From: UBA1794 sp964439955
Lineage (GTDB): Bacteria > Bacteroidota > Bacteroidia > Bacteroidales > Bacteroidaceae
Direction: 5' to 3'
DNA length: 64,000 nucleotides
Assembly (NCBI GenBank): GCA_964439955.1
Contig: CAYTPX010000003.1
Span: forward strand, 1 to 64,000
Under the pieces are notes generated by a model. The model ran no database searches. It was not told the DNA's origin and saw nothing but the letters and a program-made list of their open reading frames with translations. Shown piece after piece: positions 37,506 to 45,304 of this stretch (its first letter is position 1; every line of letters begins with the position of its first letter). The position numbers and the translations under genes are program-made.

Positions 37506-37537
37506 CAAAAGTACGGCTTTTCCGCTCATTAGGCAAA
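37506..37537 (-). promoter_or_regulatory. nusB promoter (-33 TTTG, -7 TACTTTTG)
   Basis: On the minus strand TTTG (37537-37534), 20 bases, then TACTTTTG (37513-37506): an exact match to the Bacteroidetes promoter TTTG-N19-20-TAnnTTTG. The nusB ATG lies 58 bases downstream. Confidence 0.8.
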
Positions 37538-37635
37538 TGAGCGGCTCTTTTTCCCCATATTTCTCGGCATTTTCTTGGGCGGATGAAAAAAAAAAATCAA
37601 TTTTGGCGGCTGAAAACGTAAAAGAATCATGAACT

Positions 37636-38097
37636 ATGAATGAAGTCAAGAAAAACAATTTGTCGGATGCCGCCACGGAAAAGGAAATTGTCTATTCTCG
37701 GGTTGTGAAGGCAGGTAAGCGGATTTATTATTTGGATGTGAAGCGTAGCCGTAAGAATGACTTGTTTCTTTCTATTACGGAGAGCAAGAAAGTCCCATTG
37801 TCATCCCTCTCTGATTCGGAAGATGCTTCTTTTACATTTGAAAAGCATAAGATTTTCCTCTATAAGGAAGACATGCAGAAGTTTTGCGACGCCTTGGGGC
37901 AAGTCGTTGCCTACATCAGGAACAACGGGACGGAAGATACGGGGATTGACACTGCGGCCAGGGCAAAGGATATTGGTACGGCGGAGTCCTATTTGTCGCC
38001 CGCTTTCCAGGAGTTCCCGCAGTCCGTACGGCTGGAATCTATGGAGGAAGGGGAGGAAAAGGATATGTCCGACCTTGATTTCGAAGTAAAGTTCTAA
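37636..38097 (+). CDS. PUR family (DUF3276) DNA/RNA-binding protein
   Basis: A 153-residue protein. Residues 18-105 ('EIVYSRVVKAGKRIYYLDVKRSRKNDLFLSITESKK', 'FTFEKHKIFLYKEDMQKFCDALGQVVAYIRN') match the bacterial PUR-alpha-like domain, which dimerises into a Whirly-like fold and binds single-stranded nucleic acid. The C-terminal third is acidic and likely disordered ('EEGEEKDMSDLDFEVKF'). Divergent from nusB. Physiological role in Bacteroidetes not established. Confidence 0.88.
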   Translation: MNEVKKNNLSDAATEKEIVYSRVVKAGKRIYYLDVKRSRKNDLFLSITESKKVPLSSLSDSEDASFTFEKHKIFLYKEDMQKFCDALGQVVAYIRNNGTEDTGIDTAARAKDIGTAESYLSPAFQEFPQSVRLESMEEGEEKDMSDLDFEVKF

Positions 38098-38103
38098 AAA
38101 AAG

Positions 38104-38147
38104 CCTTGGCGCTTTTTTGGAAAAGTGCCAAGGGAATCGTACCTTTG
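38104..38147 (+). promoter_or_regulatory. rplY promoter overlapping a 13-bp hairpin
   Basis: TTTG (38116-38119), 20 bases, TACCTTTG (38140-38147): a full -33/-7 match for the L25 gene, giving a leader of roughly 105 bases. The -33 box lies in the loop and arm of an inverted repeat (CCTTGGCGCTTTT 38104-38116, AAAAGTGCCAAGG 38121-38133, one G-T pair), which could also end the upstream PUR transcript. Confidence 0.75.
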
Positions 38148-38260
38148 CGCCGCTTTTTTCAAAAGAAACTGGCAAGCCTTCCTCTGGAAAGGTTGCGACT
38201 GTGTGATGGCGAATTAAGCATAACTTAATTTAGAGTAACACAACAAAAAGATTTAATCTG

Positions 38261-38851
38261 ATGAAATCGATTGATGTAAAGGCTACCGTGCGTAGCAATT
38301 TCGGGAAGAAAAGCAGTCATGATTTGCGTGAGTCGGGTTCCGTTCCGGCAGTGCTGTATGGAGCGGAGCACGATGCCGACGGGAAAGTGGCGGTGCAACA
38401 TCTTGCTATCACCAATGACGCCTTGCGCAAGCTCGTCTATACGCCCGATATCTTTGAAGTGAACTTGGATGTGGACGGCACGGTTATAAAGGCGGTGATG
38501 AAGGATATCCAGTTCCACCCGGTGAGTGACCGCATTCTTCATGTGGATTTTTACAAAGTGACGGAGGATGCGCCGATTGTCATGGAGGTTCCGGTGGCTT
38601 TGAACGGTTTGGCCGAGGGTGTGCGCGCCGGTGGTAAGTTGCAACTGTTGATTCGCAAGTTGAAGGTGAAAGCACTTTATACCCAAATTCCCGAACGTTT
38701 GGACATTGACGTCACTTCCTTGGGCTTGGGCAAGACCATCAAGGTGGGCGACCTCTCTTACGAAGGGTTGGAAATCATGAATGCCAAGGAAGCCGTGGTA
38801 TGTGCCGTTAAGCTGACCCGCGCAGCCCGTGGTGCCGCATCGGCCCAATGA
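38261..38851 (+). CDS. rplY: 50S ribosomal protein L25 (CTC form)
   Basis: A 196-residue 5S-rRNA-binding protein of the large subunit. The N-terminal half is the L25 fold ('MKSIDVKATVRSNFGKKSSHDLRESGSVPAVLYG'). The C-terminal half is the TL5/CTC extension ('VPVALNGLAEGVRAGGKLQLLIRKLKVKALYTQIPERLDIDVTSLGLGKTIKVGDL'). The pth gene follows by 28 bases, a widespread pairing. Confidence 0.97.
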   Translation: MKSIDVKATVRSNFGKKSSHDLRESGSVPAVLYGAEHDADGKVAVQHLAITNDALRKLVYTPDIFEVNLDVDGTVIKAVMKDIQFHPVSDRILHVDFYKVTEDAPIVMEVPVALNGLAEGVRAGGKLQLLIRKLKVKALYTQIPERLDIDVTSLGLGKTIKVGDLSYEGLEIMNAKEAVVCAVKLTRAARGAASAQ

Positions 38852-38879
38852 TCCGTTTCTAACAGCCATTGTCTGAAAG

Positions 38880-39443
38880 ATGAAATACTTGATAGTGGGG
38901 TTGGGGAATATCGGTGAAGAATACCGCGACACCCGCCACAATATCGGATTTAGAGTATTGGACGCCTTAGCCAAGGCGTCCAATCTTGTTTTTCAACCGG
39001 CGCGTTATGGCGCGGTAGCCCGTCTTTCTTTAAAGGGAAGGGATGTCGTATTACTGGAGCCTTCCACTTATATGAATTTGAGTGGCAATGCCGTGCGCTA
39101 TTGGATGCAGCAGGAGAAAATCCCTTTGGAGCATTTGTTGGTCGTCGTGGATGATTTGGCTCTCCCCGTAGGGGCTTTGCGCCTGAAAGGAAAGGGCTCC
39201 GACGCGGGGCATAACGGTTTGAAGCACATAGCCGAAGTCTTGGGGACGCAGGATTATGCCCGCCTGCGTGTCGGAATCGGGAATGATTTCCCGCGAGGCA
39301 GGCAAATAGAATTTGTCTTGGGGCATTTTTCACCCGTGGACGAGGGGATTCTGGAAGAACGCGTCCCGTTGGCAGCCGATGCGGTGAAGAGTTTTGTCTT
39401 GGCTGGATTGACGGTTACGATGAACCAATACAATAAGAAATGA
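38880..39443 (+). CDS. pth: Peptidyl-tRNA hydrolase
   Basis: A 187-residue enzyme that releases tRNA from prematurely dropped peptidyl-tRNA. 'MKYLIVGLGNIGEEYRDTRHNIGFRVLD' contains Asn10 and the catalytic His20; 'STYMNLSGNAVRYW' and 'VVVDDLALPVGALRLKGKGSDAGHNGLKHI' carry the conserved Asn and Asp. Part of the rplY-pth-hslR run. Confidence 0.97.
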   Translation: MKYLIVGLGNIGEEYRDTRHNIGFRVLDALAKASNLVFQPARYGAVARLSLKGRDVVLLEPSTYMNLSGNAVRYWMQQEKIPLEHLLVVVDDLALPVGALRLKGKGSDAGHNGLKHIAEVLGTQDYARLRVGIGNDFPRGRQIEFVLGHFSPVDEGILEERVPLAADAVKSFVLAGLTVTMNQYNKK

Positions 39444-39488
39444 CCTTGTCCTGTATGTGGGGGCAAATTTGGAGGAAAGGAATGCACA

Positions 39489-39911
39489 ATGGAAGCAAGG
39501 ATTGACAAATGGCTATGGGCCGTGCGCATCTTTAAGACGCGCACGATTGCCGCGGAAGCCTGTAAGAAGGGGCGGGTTATGCTGAATGGGGCTTCTGCCA
39601 AGCCTTCGCGGATGGTGAAAGAAGGCGATGTCGTGCAAGTCCGAAAGTCCCCGGTTTTGTATTCTTTCAAGGTGCTCCAAGCCATTGAGAAGCGTGTCGG
39701 GGCTAAATTGGTTTCGGACTGCATGGAGAATGTGACGACTCCCGACCAGATGGAGTTGCTCGAAATGACCCGCCTGAACGGATTTGTCAACCGCATGCGC
39801 GGTACGGGTCGTCCGACGAAGAAAGAGCGTCGCGAATTGGAGCAGTTCATCGAGCCGGCTGATGCTGGCGGATATGCATTCGATTTCGACGATTGGGACG
39901 ATGAGGCTTGA
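39489..39911 (+). CDS. S4-domain RNA-binding protein (heat shock protein 15 / HslR family)
   Basis: 140 residues. The N-terminal S4 domain ('MEARIDKWLWAVRIFKTRTIAAEACKKGRVMLNGASAKPSRMVKEGDVVQVRK') is diagnostic for Hsp15, which in E. coli binds free 50S subunits carrying a stalled nascent chain. The C-terminal part is basic and then acidic ('GRPTKKERRELEQF', 'FDFDDWDDEA'). It is downstream of pth, another rescue function. Confidence 0.92.
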   Translation: MEARIDKWLWAVRIFKTRTIAAEACKKGRVMLNGASAKPSRMVKEGDVVQVRKSPVLYSFKVLQAIEKRVGAKLVSDCMENVTTPDQMELLEMTRLNGFVNRMRGTGRPTKKERRELEQFIEPADAGGYAFDFDDWDDEA

Positions 39912-39940
39912 TTCCCTTTTCAGGGGAACGGGCAAGTAAG

Positions 39941-39990
39941 AAGCCGGAGCGCAGCCACTTTTCCGCCTTGGTGCTGCGCTCCGGCTTTTT
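39941..39990. terminator. Bidirectional terminator between the Hsp15 and PhoH genes
   Basis: A perfect 15-bp GC-rich stem (39941-39955 with 39973-39987) with a 17-base loop, flanked by AA and TTTTT. It serves the two convergent genes. Confidence 0.88.
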
Positions 39991-39995
39991 ACTGT

Positions 39996-41324
39996 TCAGA
40001 GTAAATTGCTTGCCAGTTCGGCCAATGCACTGCGTTCCCCTTTCATAAGGTTAATGTGGGCGAACAGTTTTTGCCCCCGCATGCGGTTGATCATATAAAT
40101 CAGCCCGCTGGATTCCGCATCGAGGTAGGGCTGGTCGATTTGTTGCAGGTCGCCCGTGAAGACAATCTTCGTCCCTTCTCCGGCACGGGTCACGATGGTT
40201 TTTATCTCGTGTGGCGTCAGGTTTTGCGCTTCGTCTATGATGCAATACGTTTCGCTCAGGCTTCTTCCACGTATGAAGGCAAGAGCTTCTATGATGAGCC
40301 TTTCGCTTTTTTGTAAATCCTCAATCTTTTTCAGCTCCGACGAGTTCGGGGCAAATTGGTGGCGTATCACGTTCAGGTTGTCGAACAGGGGTTGCATGTA
40401 GGGAGCCACTTTTTCTTGCGCATTGCCGGGGAGGTATCCGAGGTCTTTATTGCTCAACGCGATGATGGGGCGCGCCAGCAGAATCTGTTTGTATTCGTTC
40501 ATTTGGGACAAAGCTGCCGCCAAAGCCAAGAGTGTCTTGCCCGTTCCGGCTTTTCCCGTGAGGCTCACCAACTTGACCTCCGGGTCGGTCAGGACTTCCA
40601 AGGCAAAGGTTTGTTCCGTGTTGCGGGGTTCTATCCCGAAGCGCTTCGGCTTCAGGATGCGTTTTACGCTTTTCCGGAAAGGGTCGAAGCGTGCCAGCAC
40701 GGAATTGCGGTCACTTTTCAGGATGAAGCATTCGTTGGCCGTGATTTCTTCTTGCAGTCCGCCCAGTTCTTCCACGGGGATTCCTTCGCGTGCCGAATAA
40801 ATCCGGTCGATTAGTTCCGGAAAGATACCGCTGAAAGTGCGGTTCGTATTTTCGAACACCAGTGCTTGGGACACTTTGTCCGTTGTATAGTCCTCTGCTG
40901 TGAGGTGTATGGACCGCGCTTTCATGCGCAGGTTCATGTCCTTTGTCACCAAGATGGTCGGTTTCTCCCTGTCGTTTGTGGCCAGCCAGTCGGCCAGTCC
41001 CAAGATGATATGGTCGGCTTTTTTCTCGGGAAAAGCCTCGCTCACCCGTGAGGTATTCAGTGTGGAAGGTTTTATGAAGAGCCTTCCCCGTCCACCGCAG
41101 AGTGGCGCCCCGTCGGTGAAGAGGGTATCGTCGGTAATCTCGTCGAGGTAGCGGATGAAATTGCGCGCATTATAGTTTGTCTGCTCACTGCCTTTCTTAA
41201 ACCGGTCGAGTTCTTCCAAAACGGCTACGGAGAGATATACATTATTCTCTTGGAAATGTTCCAAACAGGAAGCATCGTGCAAGATAACGTTCGTGTCCAG
41301 TACAAAGTTTTTCTTCGTTCCCAT
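39996..41324 (-). CDS. PIN-PhoH family ATPase/nuclease
   Basis: A 442-residue fusion. Residues 5-150 are a PIN nuclease domain ('NFVLDTNVILHDASCLEHF', 'YLSVAVLEELDRFKKGSE', 'DHIILGLADWLA'). Residues about 215-440 are a PhoH ATPase with Walker A 'TGKAGTGKT' (256-264) and Walker B 'TYCIIDEAQNLTPHE'. PhoH2-type proteins couple RNA unwinding with cleavage. Full length for the family. No partner or toxin-antitoxin antitoxin is evident next to it. Confidence 0.93.
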   Translation of the reverse strand: MGTKKNFVLDTNVILHDASCLEHFQENNVYLSVAVLEELDRFKKGSEQTNYNARNFIRYLDEITDDTLFTDGAPLCGGRGRLFIKPSTLNTSRVSEAFPEKKADHIILGLADWLATNDREKPTILVTKDMNLRMKARSIHLTAEDYTTDKVSQALVFENTNRTFSGIFPELIDRIYSAREGIPVEELGGLQEEITANECFILKSDRNSVLARFDPFRKSVKRILKPKRFGIEPRNTEQTFALEVLTDPEVKLVSLTGKAGTGKTLLALAAALSQMNEYKQILLARPIIALSNKDLGYLPGNAQEKVAPYMQPLFDNLNVIRHQFAPNSSELKKIEDLQKSERLIIEALAFIRGRSLSETYCIIDEAQNLTPHEIKTIVTRAGEGTKIVFTGDLQQIDQPYLDAESSGLIYMINRMRGQKLFAHINLMKGERSALAELASNLL

Positions 41325-41420
41325 GGATGGCTATTTGGTATTTAATATGGATATTTGCACGCGAAATATAGAGAATAATCGGGCAAGGGTAAGAAAAGTG
41401 CCCGTTAATTTACATGAAAT

Positions 41421-42818
41421 ATGGACTATAAAACAACAATCGCTTACCTTTTCGACCGTTTGCCTTTGTTCCAGCAGCAAGGGGCAGGCGCTTACAAGGA
41501 GGGGTTGGAGAACACGCTTTCGCTCGACAGCCACTTCGGCCATCCTCACCGCCACTACCCGTCCATCCATGTGGCGGGGACCAATGGGAAGGGCTCGTGC
41601 GCCCATACTTTGGCAGCCGTCTTGCAGAGCGCGGGCTACCGTGTAGGGCTTTACACCTCGCCCCATCTCGTAGATTTCCGCGAGCGTGTCCGGATTGACG
41701 GTGTCCCTATGGAAAAGGACTTTGTCGTTGACTTCGTGGAGCGTGGCCGCCCGTTCTTCGAGCCGCTGGATGCCTCGTTTTTCGAAGTGGCTACGGCCAT
41801 GGCGTTCCTCTATTTTGCCGAAAAGGGCGTGGATGTGGCAGTCATCGAAGCCGGTTTGGGTGGCAGGCTCGACTGTACGAATATCATCCGCCCCCGCCTT
41901 TCCGTAATCACCAATATCAGCTTGGACCATACGAAGCTGCTCGGCACGACCCTCCCGGCGATTGCGGGGGAAAAGGCAGGGATTATAAAAGAAGGCGTGC
42001 CTGTGGTAATCGGCGAAGCCGATGCTTCCACCCGCCCGGTCTTCCAGGCGAAGGCGGAAGCCCTGCATGCCCCGATAATCTTCGCCGAGGATTCCCCCCT
42101 GCTGCTCGACGTGGCCTTTGCCCCGGGCGTGCCGGGCGGTTATGATTATACCGCCGTTTCCCCGCTGGCGCTGGAGGGGGGGCGCACGTTGGTCTACGAC
42201 AATCCCTACCTTTCCCAGCAGGCGCCCTTCCCCGAGGTACTCCGTTTCCATGGCGAATTGGGCGGTTTCTGCCAGCCCCGCAATACGGAGACAGTCCTAC
42301 ATGCGTTGAAAGTGCTCCACGGGTGCGGTTTCCCGTTCGAGGAGCGCCACGTTCAGGAAGGCTTTGCCCGCGTGGTGGAGCTGACCGGCCTGCATGGGCG
42401 TTGGGAGCGGCTGCGGTTGCCTGGCGCGCCGTGCCCCGTGGTGTGCGACACGGCGCACAATCCCGGCGGCCTTTCCTACGTGGCCGGGCAGCTGGGGCAG
42501 CAGCCTTGTGCGCGGTTGCACCTTGTGGTGGGCATGTCTGACGACAAGGATGTAGGTTCCGTGTTGCGTATGTTGCCCGCGTCGGCTGACTGCTATTTCA
42601 CGCAGGCTTCCGTGCGGCGTGCCATCCCTTGCGGGGAATTGCGGGCGTTGGCGGCGGGTTGCGGGTTGCAGGGCGAGGCTTATTCCACGGTGGAAGAGGC
42701 CGTGCGTGCGGCCATGCGCCGGGCTACGGCCGACGACTTTATCTTCGTGGGCGGAAGTTCTTTCGTCGTGGCTGACTTGTGGGCATCGCCGCTCTGTGCG
42801 GGCTTGCGCGGGGAGTGA
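41421..42818 (+). CDS. folC: Bifunctional folylpolyglutamate synthase / dihydrofolate synthase
   Basis: A Mur-ligase-family enzyme of 465 residues that adds glutamate to dihydropteroate and to tetrahydrofolates. P-loop 'HVAGTNGKGSCAH' (53-59), 'YTSPHLVDFRERVRIDG', 'DVAVIEAGLGGRLDCTN', 'ITNISLDHTKLLG' and the C-terminal 'VVCDTAHNPGGLSYVA' are all family motifs. It is divergent from phoH with a 96-base gap that contains a GAAAAGTGCCCG copy (41393) but no clear -7 box. Confidence 0.95.
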   Translation: MDYKTTIAYLFDRLPLFQQQGAGAYKEGLENTLSLDSHFGHPHRHYPSIHVAGTNGKGSCAHTLAAVLQSAGYRVGLYTSPHLVDFRERVRIDGVPMEKDFVVDFVERGRPFFEPLDASFFEVATAMAFLYFAEKGVDVAVIEAGLGGRLDCTNIIRPRLSVITNISLDHTKLLGTTLPAIAGEKAGIIKEGVPVVIGEADASTRPVFQAKAEALHAPIIFAEDSPLLLDVAFAPGVPGGYDYTAVSPLALEGGRTLVYDNPYLSQQAPFPEVLRFHGELGGFCQPRNTETVLHALKVLHGCGFPFEERHVQEGFARVVELTGLHGRWERLRLPGAPCPVVCDTAHNPGGLSYVAGQLGQQPCARLHLVVGMSDDKDVGSVLRMLPASADCYFTQASVRRAIPCGELRALAAGCGLQGEAYSTVEEAVRAAMRRATADDFIFVGGSSFVVADLWASPLCAGLRGE

Positions 42819-42836
42819 AAAGGAAGTGGTAGAGAA

Positions 42837-42882
42837 CCAATGAATCCCGGCGTTTCCATGCGGAAACGCCGGGATTCATTGG
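42837..42882. terminator. Perfect 21-bp hairpin terminator between folC and ridA
   Basis: A perfect inverted repeat (42837-42857 and 42862-42882) with an ATGC loop and a GC-rich core (CCCGGCGTTTCC), followed by CTTTT. It lies between convergent genes. Confidence 0.85.
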
Positions 42883-42902
42883 CTTTTGCCCTATGGGAAA
42901 GG

Positions 42903-43280
42903 TCATTTCTTGACGGCGACCGTCTCGATTTCCACGAGTGCCCCTTTCGGGATTTCTTTTACGGCCACGGCTGAACGGGCGGGGTAGGGCGCGCTGAAGA
43001 ACTCGGCATACACCTTGTTCATCGGGGCAAAGAGCGACATGTCGGCCAAGAAAACGGTGGTCTTCACCACGTTGTCCAGCGACAACCCTGCGGCTTCCAG
43101 TATGTTCCGTACGTTGGTGAGCGACTGGCGCGTTTGTGCCTCGATGCCTTCGGGCATGACGCCGGTGGCCGGGTCGAGGGGGATTTGTCCTGAGGTGAAT
43201 ACGAAGTCGCCGGTTTCCACGGCTTGGCTGTACGGGCCGATGGCGCCGGGTGCTTTTTCTGTTGCGATGGGTGTCTTCAT
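42903..43280 (-). CDS. ridA: RidA family enamine/imine deaminase
   Basis: A 125-residue trimeric enzyme that hydrolyses reactive 2-aminoacrylate-type intermediates from PLP enzymes. 'IATEKAPGAIGPYSQAVETGDFVFTSGQIPLDPATG', 'QTRQSLTNVRNILEAAG', 'NKVYAEFF' and 'PARSAVAVKEIPKGALVEIETVAV', with the substrate-binding Arg, are the family signatures. Full length. Confidence 0.95.
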   Translation of the reverse strand: MKTPIATEKAPGAIGPYSQAVETGDFVFTSGQIPLDPATGVMPEGIEAQTRQSLTNVRNILEAAGLSLDNVVKTTVFLADMSLFAPMNKVYAEFFSAPYPARSAVAVKEIPKGALVEIETVAVKK

Positions 43281-43380
43281 TTTGCTGTATTTTTTAGTTG
43301 GCGTTATGGAGGCCGGCTACCCCTTGCGTGGAGGCTGCCGGCGGCACGCCCGCGGCGCAAGCCGCGGATACGTTGGCAGG

Positions 43381-43411
43381 CAAAGGTACGCAATCTGCCC
43401 GTTTTGGCCAA
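43381..43411 (-). promoter_or_regulatory. ridA promoter
   Basis: On the minus strand TTGG (43411-43408), 19 bases, TACCTTTG (43388-43381). The leader would be about 95 bases and GC-rich. The remainder of this 288-base gap (43281-43568) is GC-rich, contains a GGAAAAGTGCCGCGG copy at 43449, and holds no supported gene. Confidence 0.55.
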
Positions 43412-43568
43412 CCCTCCCGGGGCAAAAAAGATGCCCCGTGCCTGTCCCGGAAAAGTGCCGCGGCAAACGATGGGAAGATGCGAGGCTTTTGGCCGCACGG
43501 TGCGGGGCTTTACAGGGAGAGCACCGCCCGTTTCCCGGGCACGCGTGCCGGTTTCCGGCCGACGGGGT

Positions 43569-44282
43569 TCAATGGAACCGGGCGCGGCGCAGGAGCTTGG
43601 TGGCTTGTTCGTAGCCTTGTCCGGACGCCATCTCCAGCCAGCGGGCGGCTTCCTTATGGTCTTGGGGCACGCCCTCGCCGTTGTCGTAGCAGACGCCTAC
43701 GTTGTACTGCCCTGCGGCATCGCCTTGGTCGGCGGCCTTGCGATACCAGTTATAGGCTTCCACGGGGTTTTTCTCCACGCCGCGGCCGCGCAGGTAGCAG
43801 TAGCCCAAGTTGTTTTGCCCGGCAGCGTCGCCTGCTTCGGCCGCCTTGCGGAAGTTATAGGCGGCGCGCTCATAGTCTTTTTTCACGCCCTTGCCCCGGT
43901 AGTAACAAGTGCCCAGCCCCACGTAGGCCTTGGCGTAGCCTTGTCCGGCGGCCTTGCGGTACCAAGTGACGGCTTGCTCGTAGTCCTTGGGGATGCCGCT
44001 TCCGTTGAGCAGGCAGTCGCCCAGGAAGTTTTGTGCCTCGGGCATGCCTTGTTCGGCTGCCAGGCCTGCCCAATAGACGGCTTGTGTGGGGTTTTGGGCC
44101 ACGCCAGTCCCGCTAACTAGGCAGAGGGCCAGGTTGTACTGCGCCCGGGCGTCGCCCTGTTGGGCATTTTCCATGTAGGTCATGACGTCTGCCGGGGCTT
44201 CCCCGTCGGTTTCTTGCGCTTGCACTCCCCCGGGGCAGAGGGTGAAGGGGAAGATGAGGCAGTAGAGGATTTTTTTCATCAT
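43569..44282 (-). CDS. Secreted Sel1-repeat (SLR) protein
   Basis: A 237-residue protein with a signal peptide (1-22, ending VQAQ) and about five consecutive 36-residue Sel1/TPR-like repeats, each with an A-x-x-x-L-G...G-x-G-V...D-x-x-x-A-x-x-W-x-x-K-A-A pattern (about residues 40-230), such as 'AKAYVGLGTCYYRGKGVKKDYERAAYNFRKAAEAG'. Such solenoids bind protein partners in the periplasm. The specific partner is not inferable. It lies 70 bases after ispE on the same strand. Confidence 0.88.
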   Translation of the reverse strand: MMKKILYCLIFPFTLCPGGVQAQETDGEAPADVMTYMENAQQGDARAQYNLALCLVSGTGVAQNPTQAVYWAGLAAEQGMPEAQNFLGDCLLNGSGIPKDYEQAVTWYRKAAGQGYAKAYVGLGTCYYRGKGVKKDYERAAYNFRKAAEAGDAAGQNNLGYCYLRGRGVEKNPVEAYNWYRKAADQGDAAGQYNVGVCYDNGEGVPQDHKEAARWLEMASGQGYEQATKLLRRARFH

Positions 44283-44352
44283 AGTTGGTTCTTGTGGTTT
44301 TTAACGGTTGTTTTTGTTGGATTCGTGGAGTGTGCGCCCCTCCGGGCATAGG

Positions 44353-45213
44353 CTACTGGAGGCTTTCGGGCGTCCAGACGAAGAAGCCGGGGAAGAGTGC
44401 CTCCAAGCGGGTGCGTAACAAGGGCGTCCCAGGCTCGCCGCCGGGGGCGGACGGGGGGTAGAGGGCGAAGAAAGCGGAGCCGGAGCCTGTCATCGAAGCG
44501 TAGAGGGCACCGTCCGCGTAGAGCTTCTCTTTCACTTCGGCCAGCTGGGGAAACTGGGGGAAGAGGCTCGCCTCGAAATCGTTGTGGAGTACCTCGCGCC
44601 ACCGGGATGGAGGGTATTCGAGCACGGCGCTGCGCACGGGGACGGCGCTGCGCCGGGGCGTGACGTGGTGGAAGGCTGCGGCGGTGGACACGGGGAAAGG
44701 CGGCTTCACGACGGCCAAGGGATAGCCGGAGAGTTGTACCGGCACTTCTTCCAACAAGTCCCCTATGCCTTGTGCGAAAGCGGGGCGGTTTTTCAGGAAA
44801 AACGGGCAGTCGGCCCCCAAGGCGCGGGCTGCCTTGGCCAATCCGGCTTCGGGGAGGTGGAGGCCGAAGAGGCGGTCGAGCAGGAGGAGCATGGCCGCCG
44901 CGTCCGACGACCCTCCGCCCATGCCGGCCCCGCTGGGGATGTTCTTGTGGAGGTACAGTTCGACCGAGGGGAGGGGGTGGCTCTTTTCGAGAAGCCGGTA
45001 GGCGCGGACTACGAGGTTGTCTTCCGCTTTGCCTTCGGGGACGAGGCCGCTCTGGTGGAGGCGGACTTCGCCTTGGCCGGGGAGGGGCACGGCTTCCAAG
45101 ATGTCGGTCAGGGGAATGGGGTAGAAGACGGTCTCTAAATCGTGGTATCCGTCAGGCCTGCGCCTGACAACGTTCAACCCTAAATTGATTTTTGCGTTGG
45201 GGAAGACGACCAT
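44353..45213 (-). CDS. ispE: 4-diphosphocytidyl-2-C-methyl-D-erythritol kinase
   Basis: A GHMP kinase (286 residues) of the non-mevalonate isoprenoid pathway, phosphorylating CDP-methylerythritol. 'FPNAKINLGLNVVRRRPDGYHDLETVFYPI' and the ATP-binding 'NIPSGAGMGGGSSDAAAMLLLLDRLF' are diagnostic, with 'MTGSGSAFFALYP' near the end. Divergent from dnaB. Confidence 0.95.
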   Translation of the reverse strand: MVVFPNAKINLGLNVVRRRPDGYHDLETVFYPIPLTDILEAVPLPGQGEVRLHQSGLVPEGKAEDNLVVRAYRLLEKSHPLPSVELYLHKNIPSGAGMGGGSSDAAAMLLLLDRLFGLHLPEAGLAKAARALGADCPFFLKNRPAFAQGIGDLLEEVPVQLSGYPLAVVKPPFPVSTAAAFHHVTPRRSAVPVRSAVLEYPPSRWREVLHNDFEASLFPQFPQLAEVKEKLYADGALYASMTGSGSAFFALYPPSAPGGEPGTPLLRTRLEALFPGFFVWTPESLQ

Positions 45214-45244
45214 ACTCTTTCGTTGGGAAGGTAAAACACGTGGG

Positions 45245-45252
45245 CAAAAGTA
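45245..45252 (-). promoter_or_regulatory. -7 box of ispE
   Basis: TACTTTTG on the minus strand, a TAnnTTTG match, 32 bases before the ispE ATG at 45213. It lies only 22 bases from the divergent dnaB -7 box. Confidence 0.55.
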
Positions 45253-45274
45253 GCCTTTTTTGCCGGGGATTCGT

Positions 45275-45282
45275 TATCTTTG
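45275..45282 (+). promoter_or_regulatory. -7 box of dnaB
   Basis: TATCTTTG, a full TAnnTTTG match, 22 bases before the dnaB ATG at 45305. It rules out the upstream TTG at 45260 as the start. Confidence 0.6.
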
Positions 45283-45304
45283 CGCGGGAAATTCGTTAAA
45301 AATC

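Noticed and set aside
37449..37676. 76-residue extension of NusB
   Set aside because: It overlaps the complete nusB promoter and the start of the divergent PUR gene.
39996..41324. PIN domain of the PhoH protein as a toxin-antitoxin toxin
   Set aside because: The PIN domain is fused to a PhoH ATPase in a standard full-length family and no small antitoxin gene is adjacent.
43224..44120. 298-codon plus-strand frame across the ridA-Sel1 gap
   Set aside because: It is mostly antisense to the Sel1 repeats; the repeat periodicity of the real gene creates the long open frame.
45260..45304. TTG start for DnaB
   Set aside because: It would precede the TATCTTTG box at 45275, so it could not be on the transcript.
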